Positions 44,947-54,683 of a DNA stretch of 64,000 nucleotides are shown here, in pieces. Each line of letters opens with the position of its first letter. Within the stretch, counting starts at the first letter, position 1. The stretch lies in assembly GCF_002196705.1 (NCBI RefSeq), contig NZ_NADJ01000026.1, positions 1-64,000 on the forward strand. The letters are read 5' to 3'. The notes below the pieces were generated by a model. It was not told where the DNA came from. It made no database searches and was given only the letters and a program-made list of their open reading frames with translations. The stretch is from Desulfosporosinus sp. FKB (GTDB lineage Bacteria > Bacillota > Desulfitobacteriia > Desulfitobacteriales > Desulfitobacteriaceae). A program made the translations under genes and the position numbers.

Positions 44947-46013
44947 ACTAATATACCCCCTTGTGATCGTTTCATCATTCGTTCAAAGTAATAGCCGAAC
45001 CCCAGAAGCAATAAACCGCCAACAATAAAAAACAAGGATTTCGGTAAATAAGCAAAGGTATCGATGTAATACCTGAAAATTGTAACGCAGACAAAAATCA
45101 AACTTATTAAACTGCCTTTTCTTATTTGCGCAAAGAGCAAAGCGAGAAAAGCCAGAGCAAAAATGATACTTACTAATCGGGTTGATTGCATAGGGATCAG
45201 AGCTCGCCAAAATTCCGGTATTGTCAAGCAAACACCGCTTATCCCCAGCAAAATATTGCCCTGTATTTTAAATATTCCCCGCTCCAGCCTATGGTTAACT
45301 CCATACATTAAAAGGCCAAGCACAAAGAAGATCGCAACAATATAAAGCCCTTCCAGTTTAAATCTCAAGGAAAGAACCAAAATCAGTTCCAAAGTGACTC
45401 CGTTGGCAAAGAATATAAGAAGTTTTGATCTGCCAAGGTAGTTGAAGGCAAAATACAAGAGAGGAACACCAATCACGGCTATATAGGGAACACCCTGCCG
45501 AATCGTCCCTGTTAAGTAAATTCCGAAGAGCAGATTAGCAAACAGCATTAAATACTTATCCTTAAGCTGAAATGCCATGGGAACAACTCCTACGGCCCAA
45601 AGGAGAAAGGCCCCGGAGAAATCCCCCCCAAAGTTATACATTTGACCGATAAGGAAAATGCCGGCACCGTAGACTAATGTACCCAGATAAATTAAACTTC
45701 GTCCTGTCCGGGGATAATGATCTGTTACAGCATATCCCGCAGCATTTGCTGCGCAATAGGTCCCAAATATAATACTGAGCTTTGCTAAGTTATTGAGTCC
45801 ATCCCAGTTGCTGGAAATTAAACTTAAAATACCCAGTCCCACCAGAATTGCGCCAATGGTTACTACAGTCCGTATAAAATTAAGCCCTTCTTTGATTTCG
45901 TAAAGTTCCAGGATGTCTTTCTTTTGCTGATCACTGATCAACCCGTTCCTTCCATAATAGTCTAACTCAGTGCTGATTAAGGAGAACTTGGTTTTATTAA
46001 TCGCTCTCTTCAT
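44943..46013 (-). CDS. DUF2157 polytopic membrane protein
   Basis: A 356-aa protein. A cytosolic N-terminal part (LISDQQKKDILELYEI, about 1-40) is followed by about ten transmembrane helices, starting with FIRTVVTIGAILVGLGILSLIS (in parts). This order is characteristic of DUF2157, whose function is unknown. ATG 46013 follows AGGGGG. Forms a translationally coupled pair with the GDYXXLXY gene. Confidence 0.85.
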   Translation of the reverse strand: MKRAINKTKFSLISTELDYYGRNGLISDQQKKDILELYEIKEGLNFIRTVVTIGAILVGLGILSLISSNWDGLNNLAKLSIIFGTYCAANAAGYAVTDHYPRTGRSLIYLGTLVYGAGIFLIGQMYNFGGDFSGAFLLWAVGVVPMAFQLKDKYLMLFANLLFGIYLTGTIRQGVPYIAVIGVPLLYFAFNYLGRSKLLIFFANGVTLELILVLSLRFKLEGLYIVAIFFVLGLLMYGVNHRLERGIFKIQGNILLGISGVCLTIPEFWRALIPMQSTRLVSIIFALAFLALLFAQIRKGSLISLIFVCVTIFRYYIDTFAYLPKSLFFIVGGLLLLGFGYYFERMMKRSQGGILV

Positions 46014-46142
46014 ATTTAGCGTTTTCAGCCCCCTTAATTCTTAAAATAAGTTAATCATTTTTTAGCAAACGGTTAATTTTCTCGTTTGTGATTAAAACAA
46101 GTGCGACTGTTTCAGCGTTGATTTTTCTATTCGAACTTTGGT

Positions 46143-46172
46143 TACCTATACCTATACCTATACCTATACCTA
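46143..46172 (+). repeat. Hexanucleotide repeat (TACCTA)5
   Basis: Five perfect tandem copies, about 125 bp upstream of the sigma-54 regulator start, in the divergent intergenic region shared with the DUF2157 gene. Confidence 0.95.
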
Positions 46173-46296
46173 TTCTTAATTGGCGAAAAATTTCCTTTTT
46201 TTGTCCCATAAACTTTCTGTATGGTTTGACACGAAAATACTCCCTAGTGACAACGACTTTTCTATATGTTAGTTTAAGAGCAAGGGAGTGATACAT

Positions 46297-48009
46297 TTGA
46301 ACTCATTATTCCTTGCTGACCTAATGGATCGAAATGTTAAGATACTCAGCTCTAAACCAACCCTTGCAAAGGCCTCCGAATTGCTTAATTCCCACCATCT
46401 TGTCCTGATGCAAAATGGCCAACCCTCTGAAGTCCTTGTTAGAGATTCAAAGTCTCTCAATATAGAGGCTTCTTCTTGGAAAAAGCCTCTAATTGCTTCC
46501 TTAGAAACTCAAGCACTATCCTTCTATGAAGAACATTTTGAAGATTTTCGCCCGGTGGTTATTATTGATCCTTCAGAGAGTATTATGGGAGTTATTTCAG
46601 CGGCCCAGTTAATACATAGACTTTTGAAACATTGTGAAATTACAAACTCATTTTTTGAAACGCTCCTCGACACTGTCAATGAAGCGGTCACCGTTGTTAC
46701 TAAAGAAGGAACCGTTAGCCATTGGAACTCAGTGGCTCAAGACACCTATTCAATCCCCCAAGGAAACATCCTGGGAAAACATATTGCTGACTTCTTCGAA
46801 CTCGAAACCTTGGAGACCTTAAAGATCTTAGACGAAGGTCGTCCCGTCCGCCAATCTTACCATAGTCCTCGCCCGGGAACCCATGTGCTCATCAATGCTT
46901 CTCCTGTCGTCTATAACGGAACAATCCTTGGCGCCATATCTTGCGAGCAGGATGTCACTCAAATTGTTCGACTGAACGAAAAACTGTCGAATACAAGCTC
47001 CGAACTGCGGGATCTGCAGAAAAAGATCCCCTCTCCTGAAGATCCTTTTAGTAAGATTATTGGCAAGGGGCAGTCCATTCGTCATACAATATCTGTTGCG
47101 CGCAAAATATCTTCAAGTGAAGCGACTGTTCTGATCACTGGAGAAAGCGGTGTCGGCAAAGAACTTTTCGCCCAGGCAATTCATATGGCCAGCCCCCGCT
47201 CTAAAAAACCTTTAATTACCCTTAATTGTGGTGCTATACCCGCAGCCCTCTTCGAAAGCGAGCTTTTCGGCTACCACGGCGGAGCTTTTACGGGAGCAGA
47301 AAGGAAAGGCAAACCCGGCAAATTGGAGCTGGCTCACGGAGGGACTCTTTTTCTTGATGAAGTTGGGGAATTGCCTCTGGGACTCCAAGTTAAACTCCTG
47401 CGTGTTCTCCAGGATCGCTGTTTTTATCGCTTGGGAGGAACGGAGCCCATCACTGTCAATACTCGCATTATTGCTGCCACAAACCGTAATTTAGAAAAAA
47501 TGATGCAAATGGGTGAATTTCGCGAAGACCTTTATTATCGTTTGAATGTTATTACCTTGGAAGTGCCGCCTCTCAGAGAACGTACTGAAGATATTCCGGA
47601 ATTGGCTCAAGCTTTTCTGCACGAATCCGCTCTCAAACACAACAGACCGATGCCATCCCTCGATCCCGCCGTCATCGTCGCCTTTCTCAACTATCACTGG
47701 CCCGGCAACGTTCGCGAACTTCACAATGTTGCCGAGCGCTTAGCAGTCTTGGCTGATGAAGGTATCATTGAAACCAAATATCTGCCTTTAGCCCTTAAAC
47801 GGTCCAAACTCGAACCCCTTCACTTGTCCGGCTCAATACGTTCCCAAATCAACTTCAACTCTTCTAAACAAGATAATAAGTCTAAAGAAATGGAAACTAT
47901 CTGCAGCATGCTTGAGAGAACCCACGGCAATAAAACAGCCGCAGCAAAACTTCTCGGTATTTCTCGCGGAACTCTTTATTATAAACTTAAACAGTACAAT
48001 TTGGGGTAA
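46297..48009 (+). CDS. Sigma-54-dependent transcriptional activator (CBS-like, PAS, AAA+, Fis)
   Basis: A 570-aa enhancer-binding protein. N-terminal CBS-type segment (about 1-115: VKILSSKPTLAKASELL, VVIIDPSESIMGVISAAQ), PAS domain (about 120-230: LLDTVNEAVTVVTKEGTV), AAA+ core with GESGVGKELFAQAIH, the sigma-54 contact loop GAFTGAERKGKPG, LFLDEVGELPL and the R-finger region, then a Fis-type HTH (GNKTAAAKLLGISRGTLYYKL). TTG 46297 is eight bases from GGGAG; a GTG at 46288 overlaps that site. The only such regulator in the window, so it is a candidate for both -24/-12 promoters seen (17438-17457 and 58041-58060). That link is inferred. Confidence 0.92.
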   Translation: MNSLFLADLMDRNVKILSSKPTLAKASELLNSHHLVLMQNGQPSEVLVRDSKSLNIEASSWKKPLIASLETQALSFYEEHFEDFRPVVIIDPSESIMGVISAAQLIHRLLKHCEITNSFFETLLDTVNEAVTVVTKEGTVSHWNSVAQDTYSIPQGNILGKHIADFFELETLETLKILDEGRPVRQSYHSPRPGTHVLINASPVVYNGTILGAISCEQDVTQIVRLNEKLSNTSSELRDLQKKIPSPEDPFSKIIGKGQSIRHTISVARKISSSEATVLITGESGVGKELFAQAIHMASPRSKKPLITLNCGAIPAALFESELFGYHGGAFTGAERKGKPGKLELAHGGTLFLDEVGELPLGLQVKLLRVLQDRCFYRLGGTEPITVNTRIIAATNRNLEKMMQMGEFREDLYYRLNVITLEVPPLRERTEDIPELAQAFLHESALKHNRPMPSLDPAVIVAFLNYHWPGNVRELHNVAERLAVLADEGIIETKYLPLALKRSKLEPLHLSGSIRSQINFNSSKQDNKSKEMETICSMLERTHGNKTAAAKLLGISRGTLYYKLKQYNLG

Positions 48010-48025
48010 TGAATTCCCAAATCCC

Positions 48026-48068
48026 AAAAACAGCCGATTTTTAGCGTCGTAAAAATCGGCTGTTTTTT
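48026..48068. terminator. Bidirectional terminator between the sigma-54 regulator and polC
   Basis: A perfect 13-bp stem (CAGCCGATTTTTA / TAAAAATCGGCTG) with T-tracts on both strands, shared by two convergent genes. Confidence 0.9.
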
Positions 48069-48138
48069 ATTGGTACTCTTTCTTTAGGAACTATTAAGAA
48101 TGATAGGAACTAACAATTAACACATTAAGTCCTTTTAA

Positions 48139-51100
48139 TCAGATGACATCAAAAAGACTTAATTGGTCACTTTCCGGAAGGCCTTGCAAACAGCCAAATC
48201 CTCTGAGCAAATCAATAGCCGCATTCCCAATCTTAGCACGTTTCTTCAGATCCTCGACTGAGTTGAAGACCTTCTCCCGTACAGCGTTATAGATACCTTC
48301 GGCCGCCACAGTCCCCATCCCGGATATACTGTTGAGGGGCGGTCTTAAGCCCTCTTCCTCAACCAGGAATTTTGTGGCATGGGATTTATATAAATCAATG
48401 GGCAGGAAATTGAAGCCTCTTTCATACATTTCCGCAACTAGTTCCAGGTCATCGTACATATCCTTGTCTTTAGGAGTCGCTTGATTGCCCAGCATCTCAA
48501 TTTCCTTCATCTTTGCCTTAACCTTTTCTTTGCCAAAGATCATAAATTCAGCGTCAAAGGCCTTTGCTCTAATGGTAAAGTAAGCTGCATAGTAAGCCTT
48601 GGGTATATGCACCTTGAACCAGGCAATCCTAAAGGCCATCATGACATACGCCGCAGCATGAGCTTTCGGAAACATGTATTTAATTTTGCGGCAGGAATCA
48701 ATATACCACTCCGGCACATCGTGCTCCCTCATCAACGCTTCATATTCAGCCCATTTTTCAGGGTCCTTGAGTGCCTTACCTTTACGAACCAGCTCCATGA
48801 TTTTAAAGGCCGTATTAGGCGGGAGCCCCTTCTTAATAAGGTAAGTCATAATATCGTCTCTGGTACACACTGCTTCACTTAGAGTAACCGTTCCTGCATC
48901 AATTAAATCTTTGGCATTGCCCAGCCAAACATCCGTGCCATGGGAAAGTCCTGATATACAGATTAAATCTGCAAAGGTAGTGGGCCTTGTATCTAAAAGC
49001 ATTCCCCTTACGAACTTCGTGCCAAATTCAGGGATTCCGAAGGTTCCCACCTTAGAATTGATCTGCTCCGGAGTTACCCCTAAAACCTCCGTCGAGGAGT
49101 ATATAGACATGGTTTCTTTATCATCCATAGGAATCTTTTGAGGATCGACACCGGTGATGTCTTGAAGCATTCTTATGACCGTCGGATCATCATGGCCCAA
49201 AATGTCCAGCTTAAGCAGGTTCTGGTCAATAGAATGGTAATCAAAATGGGTTGTGATGATGTCCGAATTCGAATCGTCTGCAGGATGCTGTACCGGGCAA
49301 AACTCAAAAATTTCCCTCCCCTTGGGGACAACGATAATTCCGCCCGGGTGCTGCCCTGTCGTTCTTTTTATCCCTGTACATCCTTTGGAGATTCTGATAA
49401 TTTCCGCCTTATTTACAGTACGACTCTTTTCCTCATAGTACTTTTTAACATAACCAAAAGCCGTTTTATCGGCAATCGTACCTATTGTTCCAGCCTTAAA
49501 CGTTGTCCCCTTACCAAAAATGACCTCCGTGTATTTATGAGCTTTGGCTTGATATTCACCGGAGAAGTTTAAATCAATATCCGGCTCCTTATCGCCATTA
49601 AAACCCAGGAAGGTTTCGAAGGGAATATCTATGCCATCCTTTGCCAAGGGCTCTCCGCAAACGGGGCAAACCTTGTCTGGCAAGTCAAAACCGATTTTGT
49701 AGCCATAATCGGAAAAGTCCGAGTACTTGCACTTAGGGCACCTGTAATGAGCCGGCAGGGCATTGACCTCAGTTATACCGGTCATATAGGCCACCACAGA
49801 CGAACCGACAGAACCCCTGGAACCAACCAGATAGCCGTCTTCATTTGATTTCCACACCAGCTTTTGCGCGATGATATACATCACCGAGAAACCGTTCTTG
49901 ATAATAGAATCCAGTTCCCTGTCGAGCCGCATCTGGACGATCTCCGGCAAAGGATCTCCATAAAGCTCATGAGCCTTGCTAAAGGCAATATCCTTGATTG
50001 TCTGCTCGCAGCCTTCAATATGCGGCGGACATTTTTCCGATGAAATCGGACTGATGGGCTGACACATCTCAGAAATCAGATTGGTGTTGGTAACCACTAC
50101 TTCATAGGCCTTTTCCGCTCCTAAATAGGAAAACTCCTCAAGCATCTCCTCAGTGGTTTTTAAATATAAGGGTGCCTGATTATCAGCATCCTTAAAGCCC
50201 TGTCCTGCTTCCAGGATGCGCCGGTATATTTCATCTTCAGGGTCCATGAAGTGAACATCACCTGTAGCGACGACAGGCTTGTTTAATTTTTCACCCAAAG
50301 CCACGATTTTTCTGTTGATGTCCTTTAAATAATCTTTGTCCGGCACCTGTTCTGTTCTTACGAGATAATCATTATTGCCTAGGGGCTGAATCTCTAAATA
50401 ATCGTATTCCTCAGCAATGGCTTCAATTTCTTCGTCGGATTTTCCCAGCAAAATAGCCTGGTAAAGCTCCCCTTCACTACAAGCACTGCCAAGGATTAAA
50501 CCTTCGGAGTATTGATTATAAAGGCTCTTGAGAATGCGGGGTTTTTTGTAGAAATAATCCAAATGAGAATAAGAGACCAGCTTATATAAATTCTTTAAAC
50601 CAACATAGTCTTTGGCCAGGATTATGGCGTGATAGGTTTTAAGCTTCTTATAGGCTTCCTTGGTAGCTGCTTCATCGTGACTATACCGGTCTATATCTTC
50701 AAGGGTTTCCGCTCCCCTTTGCTTGAGCTTTTCCAGCATAACCATAAAGACCTTAACAGTAGTATCTACATCATCTAAGGCTCTATGAGCGACTTCTACC
50801 TTAATACCCAGATTTTTAGCTATTCTCCCTAATTTATATGTTTTGAAATCAGGGAAAACCTCCTTGGCCAAGGACAAGGTGTCCAAATAGGTGTAATCGA
50901 ACTCATAGCCCAAAATGGCAGCATTGTGCTTTAAGAAGCCAAGATCAAATTCTGCATTATGAGCAACCAAAACACTGTCCTTAATAAAATCCAGCATCTT
51001 CGGAAAGACCTGTTCAATAGTTTCCGCATTCCTTACCATATCATCAGTTATTTTGGTGACCTCGACAACTCTTGCCGGAATAGACTTTTCAGGATTTACA

Positions 51101-52482
51101 AAACAACTGAATTGATCGATAACCTTTCCAGCCTGAAGTTTCATGATCCCCACTTCGGTAATTTTTTCTGTCACAGGCGAAAAACCCGTTGTTTCCAAAT
51201 CCAGTACGCAATACGTTGTGTCAATACTTTGTCCCCTGGGATTAGTGACGGAGGGCCTTTTATCCGGTGCCAGATAAGCCTCCACTCCGTAGATAATCTT
51301 CATATCAGGATTATCTCTGCCGACAAGCTTATGCGCCTCGGGAAAGGACTGAACCACTCCATGATCCGTTATGGCGATGGATTTCATGCCCCAGCTCATC
51401 GCTCGCTTAATCAAATCCGTGGCACTGGTCATTGCATCCATTTGGCTCATTTGAGTATGCATGTGCAGTTCGACCCGTTTTTCCTCTGCCGTATCCTGCC
51501 GTTTAGCCCTTTTCCTGCCGGCTGTTTCAACAATGGTATTGGCAATAAGCTCGACTTCCCCGGAAAATTTGCTGTAACCGGCATTACCTGATAAGCGGAC
51601 ACCCTTGGACTTTTTAAGCCTGGATAATACCTCGCCGTCTTCACCGGGTTTAAGGAAGGCTTTACAGGTCATGGAACTTGAGCCGTCATACAAATCAAAG
51701 GAAATTAATGTTTTTCCGCTTCTTAGCTCCTTGGCTTCTATATTGGAAAGTTCGCCCTCCAGAGCGATTCTTCCCTCATCTGGCGTGATATCAGTAATTT
51801 TAATAACCGACTCCTTGATATTAGTGTTTCTTCCTAATATCAAAGAGGAATTTTCTTTTTTTCCGCCGCTCTCGGTTTTTATTTCCCGCTTGTTCTCCGG
51901 GCCTTCCTTAGGGGGTACCGGAGCGTTATTGCTTGGCGCAGCCATGGTTTCCTTCTGCAGCAGCAGCATTTCCTCAACATATGCATCTTCTTGCACTCTC
52001 ATTGATTCATCAATGCTTACGTCATCAAGGAAATTTATTTGATAGGAAGTGCCGTAAAGGCTTTTTACGGCCTCCTGAATTAACCTATCGTAGCCTTTAG
52101 CCTTTAATAAGTAAGATATTCCTATTTTGAACTTAAAATTGATAGCGTTTTGAGTTATTTCATAATCGCTGTTATTGAGGGCTGATTTTAAGACCGGATT
52201 TTTGCCCGCCAACGACAAGACAATATTTTTAAGTTCTTCTTCTAAAGGCTTTCTGTCCGCTCCCTCCGTATACTCAATGGTGATTATGGAATCATTTAAA
52301 GCCAATCTGTTTTTGATAAACTTATTAATTCCTTCAATCTCTCGAATGTCGATATATTTATCGGAGCAGAGTTTCATTTCCAGGATTTTTGAGTTTTTGT
52401 TTAAAACAACAGCTTCAACAACTGCAGTATTTATGTTGCCTTCTGCTTCATAATCGCTAAAAATTTCATTAATTCTTTTCAT
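48139..52482 (-). CDS. polC: DNA polymerase III subunit alpha, Gram-positive PolC type
   Basis: A 1447-aa replicative polymerase with proofreading. Order: N-terminal domain (about 1-210), OB fold (about 220-315), PHP domain (VELHMHTQMSQMDAM, AITDHGVVQSFPEAH) split by an inserted 3'-5' exonuclease (CVLDLETTGFSP, VLVAHNAEFDLGFL, HRALDDVDTT), then palm/fingers with the zinc cysteines (CPKCKYSDF, CPVCGEPL) and catalytic acidic residues (DKEPDIDLNFSGEYQ), and the C-terminal HhH/duplex-binding region. Length is typical. ATG 52482 follows GGGAG. Confidence 0.97.
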   Translation of the reverse strand: MKRINEIFSDYEAEGNINTAVVEAVVLNKNSKILEMKLCSDKYIDIREIEGINKFIKNRLALNDSIITIEYTEGADRKPLEEELKNIVLSLAGKNPVLKSALNNSDYEITQNAINFKFKIGISYLLKAKGYDRLIQEAVKSLYGTSYQINFLDDVSIDESMRVQEDAYVEEMLLLQKETMAAPSNNAPVPPKEGPENKREIKTESGGKKENSSLILGRNTNIKESVIKITDITPDEGRIALEGELSNIEAKELRSGKTLISFDLYDGSSSMTCKAFLKPGEDGEVLSRLKKSKGVRLSGNAGYSKFSGEVELIANTIVETAGRKRAKRQDTAEEKRVELHMHTQMSQMDAMTSATDLIKRAMSWGMKSIAITDHGVVQSFPEAHKLVGRDNPDMKIIYGVEAYLAPDKRPSVTNPRGQSIDTTYCVLDLETTGFSPVTEKITEVGIMKLQAGKVIDQFSCFVNPEKSIPARVVEVTKITDDMVRNAETIEQVFPKMLDFIKDSVLVAHNAEFDLGFLKHNAAILGYEFDYTYLDTLSLAKEVFPDFKTYKLGRIAKNLGIKVEVAHRALDDVDTTVKVFMVMLEKLKQRGAETLEDIDRYSHDEAATKEAYKKLKTYHAIILAKDYVGLKNLYKLVSYSHLDYFYKKPRILKSLYNQYSEGLILGSACSEGELYQAILLGKSDEEIEAIAEEYDYLEIQPLGNNDYLVRTEQVPDKDYLKDINRKIVALGEKLNKPVVATGDVHFMDPEDEIYRRILEAGQGFKDADNQAPLYLKTTEEMLEEFSYLGAEKAYEVVVTNTNLISEMCQPISPISSEKCPPHIEGCEQTIKDIAFSKAHELYGDPLPEIVQMRLDRELDSIIKNGFSVMYIIAQKLVWKSNEDGYLVGSRGSVGSSVVAYMTGITEVNALPAHYRCPKCKYSDFSDYGYKIGFDLPDKVCPVCGEPLAKDGIDIPFETFLGFNGDKEPDIDLNFSGEYQAKAHKYTEVIFGKGTTFKAGTIGTIADKTAFGYVKKYYEEKSRTVNKAEIIRISKGCTGIKRTTGQHPGGIIVVPKGREIFEFCPVQHPADDSNSDIITTHFDYHSIDQNLLKLDILGHDDPTVIRMLQDITGVDPQKIPMDDKETMSIYSSTEVLGVTPEQINSKVGTFGIPEFGTKFVRGMLLDTRPTTFADLICISGLSHGTDVWLGNAKDLIDAGTVTLSEAVCTRDDIMTYLIKKGLPPNTAFKIMELVRKGKALKDPEKWAEYEALMREHDVPEWYIDSCRKIKYMFPKAHAAAYVMMAFRIAWFKVHIPKAYYAAYFTIRAKAFDAEFMIFGKEKVKAKMKEIEMLGNQATPKDKDMYDDLELVAEMYERGFNFLPIDLYKSHATKFLVEEEGLRPPLNSISGMGTVAAEGIYNAVREKVFNSVEDLKKRAKIGNAAIDLLRGFGCLQGLPESDQLSLFDVI

Positions 52483-52806
52483 GCTACTCCCTATATCTCT
52501 CCTAAGTTTTTAAATAAGAAATAGATGACTTTGGTCACTTATGGTATTAAAAAAGTCAAGCAAAGAACACTTAAAGACGAATTTTTGGCTAAGTAATTTT
52601 TTACTTCAAATTATTATACCAGCTATTACTGTTCTTTTCATTATCCGAATCCCTCTTTATCTTGGCAAAACTGATCTGCCCAAAACTTATCTAATCCCCG
52701 ACTGTAGTCCTCCAAGCCCCCAGAGCAACGAATTGTTCACCTAATAATTTGATTCGAAATTATTTTTAGAACTCACTTCCTACCAATTATTATCCAATAA
52801 TTAGAT

Positions 52807-52860
52807 AAAAAATAGGGAGTTTCGCAAATCTACTTTTATCAAGTGGTAAGCGATCTCCCT
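52807..52860 (-). terminator. Terminator of the proline dehydrogenase-pruA operon
   Basis: Interrupted stem (AGGGAGATCGC / GCGAAACTCCCT, two mismatches) followed by six T on the minus strand. The remaining 52483-52972 gap has a short hairpin (AAAGAC-GCT-GTCTTT, about 52897-52911) and no credible gene. Confidence 0.75.
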
Positions 52861-52972
52861 CTGTTTTTTTTCTATGAAACTACTTAGCGCGCTCAAAGAC
52901 GCTGTCTTTGCACTTGTCAATTTTAACACAGATAATTTCTTGTAACACTTTAGTTACGCCTTCGAAGCAAAC

Positions 52973-54604
52973 TTATTTCTCCGTCATATAAGAATAACTA
53001 ACCACGGTGCGGGGAACCATCATCTCTTTGATAGCCCGTTGGCTTATCCAGCGATATAAGTTGATGGCACTGCCCGCTTTATCATTGGTGCCTGAAGCAC
53101 GGCTTCCGCCGAAGGGCTGTTGTCCGACAACGGCACCGGTCGGCTTGTCATTAATATAGAAATTTCCGGCCGCATGATCCAAAGCTTTAGCGATCTTGAT
53201 AACCGCAGCTCTGTCCTGAGCAAAAACAGCGCCCGTCAAGCCATAGATTGTTGCCGTATCGCAGGCTTTCAGGGTTTCTTCCAATTTATCATTGGGATAG
53301 ACATAAACGGTCATAACCGGTCCAAAGATTTCTTCCACCATAGTCTTAAAGTTGGGGGTCTTGGCTAAAATGACCGTCGGCTCGACAAAGTAACCAACGC
53401 TGTCATCGCAGCCGCCGCCGATAATGATCTCTGCATCCTGAGATTCTCTGGCATAATCAAGATAGTTTTTGATATTTAAGAAGGAATTACGATCAATGAC
53501 AGCATTCATGAGATTGGTAAAGTCGCGGACGTCACCCATCTTAATCTTGCCGATTTCCTCTTCAAGGCGCCCTTTTAATTGACTCCAAAGACTTTCCGGA
53601 ATGTAAGCACGAGAAGCAGCCGAGCATTTCTGCCCTTGATATTCATTAGCCCCAAGAACCATTGCACAGGTGAGGGCTTCGATATCTGCCGATTCATGGG
53701 CAAAGATAAAGTCCTTGCCGCCCGTTTCGCCGACAAGACGAGGATATGAAACATACTTAGCGATATTACTGCCAACTTGGTTCCAAATCCCGTTGAATAC
53801 TGCGGTAGAACCGGTAAAGTGGAAACCCGCCATCTTAGGATGGTTTACCACCACTCTGCCAAAGTCAGTGCCCCTGCAAGGCACAAAATTGATAACCCCG
53901 GCGGGTAAACCGGCTTCTATTAAGATTTGCATGAAGTAGTAGTTGGAAAGCACAGCCGTTGATGACGGTTTCCATAAGACAGTGTTGCCAACGATTGCCG
54001 GTGCTGTCGGGAGATTGCCGCCAATTGAGGTAAAGTTAAACGGTGTAATTGCCGCTACAAACCCGTCCAGAGCGCGATATTCGACGCGATTCCAGACACC
54101 GGGTGTATTCATAGGCTGCTGCTTGTAAATTTCTTGAGCGTAGTAAGTATTAAAACGCAGAAAATCTGCCAGTTCACAAATCGCATCAATTTCCGCTTGG
54201 AAGGGGTTTTTGCTTTGGCCAAGCATGCAAGAAGCAGCCACTTTAGCTCGATATTTTCCTGTTAACAGATCCGCTGCTTTTAAGAAAATCGTTGCTCTGT
54301 GCTCCCAGGGCATATTTTCCCATTCTTCTCTTGCGGCCTCTGCAGCTTCAATAGCCTGAAGCAGTTCTTTTTCTCCGGCAACATGGTAATCACCGAGGAC
54401 TTTTTGGTGATCATGTGGACAGATCATTGGGGCTTTATTTCCGGTCCGTATTTCCTTACCGCCAATAATTATCGGCACCTCAACAGGGTTCGCCAATTGA
54501 CGGTCAAGCTCTGCCTTTAAAGCAGCACGTTCCGGGGACCCCGGCATATACCCTTTTACGGGTTCATTCTCAGGAAATTCGAGCTCAAAATAGGCATTAT
54601 TCAT
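52973..54604 (-). CDS. pruA: L-glutamate gamma-semialdehyde (1-pyrroline-5-carboxylate) dehydrogenase
   Basis: A 543-aa aldehyde dehydrogenase oxidising P5C/glutamate semialdehyde to L-glutamate with NAD+. Motifs: AAITPFNFTSIGGNLPTAP (split; nucleotide site), WKPSSTAVLSNY, HFTGSTAVFNGIW, ETGGKDFIFAHESAD (general base Glu) and catalytic Cys in GQKCSAASRAYI. The C-terminus QQPFGGSRASGTNDKAG is typical of the PruA/RocA group. ATG 54604 follows GGAGG. It ends the operon of the iron-sulfur flavoprotein dehydrogenase, whose P5C product it would use; HypD makes the same compound. Confidence 0.95.
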   Translation of the reverse strand: MNNAYFELEFPENEPVKGYMPGSPERAALKAELDRQLANPVEVPIIIGGKEIRTGNKAPMICPHDHQKVLGDYHVAGEKELLQAIEAAEAAREEWENMPWEHRATIFLKAADLLTGKYRAKVAASCMLGQSKNPFQAEIDAICELADFLRFNTYYAQEIYKQQPMNTPGVWNRVEYRALDGFVAAITPFNFTSIGGNLPTAPAIVGNTVLWKPSSTAVLSNYYFMQILIEAGLPAGVINFVPCRGTDFGRVVVNHPKMAGFHFTGSTAVFNGIWNQVGSNIAKYVSYPRLVGETGGKDFIFAHESADIEALTCAMVLGANEYQGQKCSAASRAYIPESLWSQLKGRLEEEIGKIKMGDVRDFTNLMNAVIDRNSFLNIKNYLDYARESQDAEIIIGGGCDDSVGYFVEPTVILAKTPNFKTMVEEIFGPVMTVYVYPNDKLEETLKACDTATIYGLTGAVFAQDRAAVIKIAKALDHAAGNFYINDKPTGAVVGQQPFGGSRASGTNDKAGSAINLYRWISQRAIKEMMVPRTVVSYSYMTEK

Positions 54605-54683
54605 TTGCAATTCCTCCTTGTTATTCAGCATGTAAGTCTAAATTTATTCACTTGTTTGAGTACTGCACTCCATCCTGGCCGCC

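Noticed and set aside
46178-46200. TTGGCG-type sequence upstream of the sigma-54 regulator as an autoregulatory -24/-12 site
   Set aside because: The -12 position reads CC rather than GC, so spacing and sequence do not fit.
52541-52744. 67-codon open frame on the plus strand between polC and pruA
   Set aside because: Very hydrophobic start but no usable ribosome binding site and no family match. The interval is AT-rich spacer.
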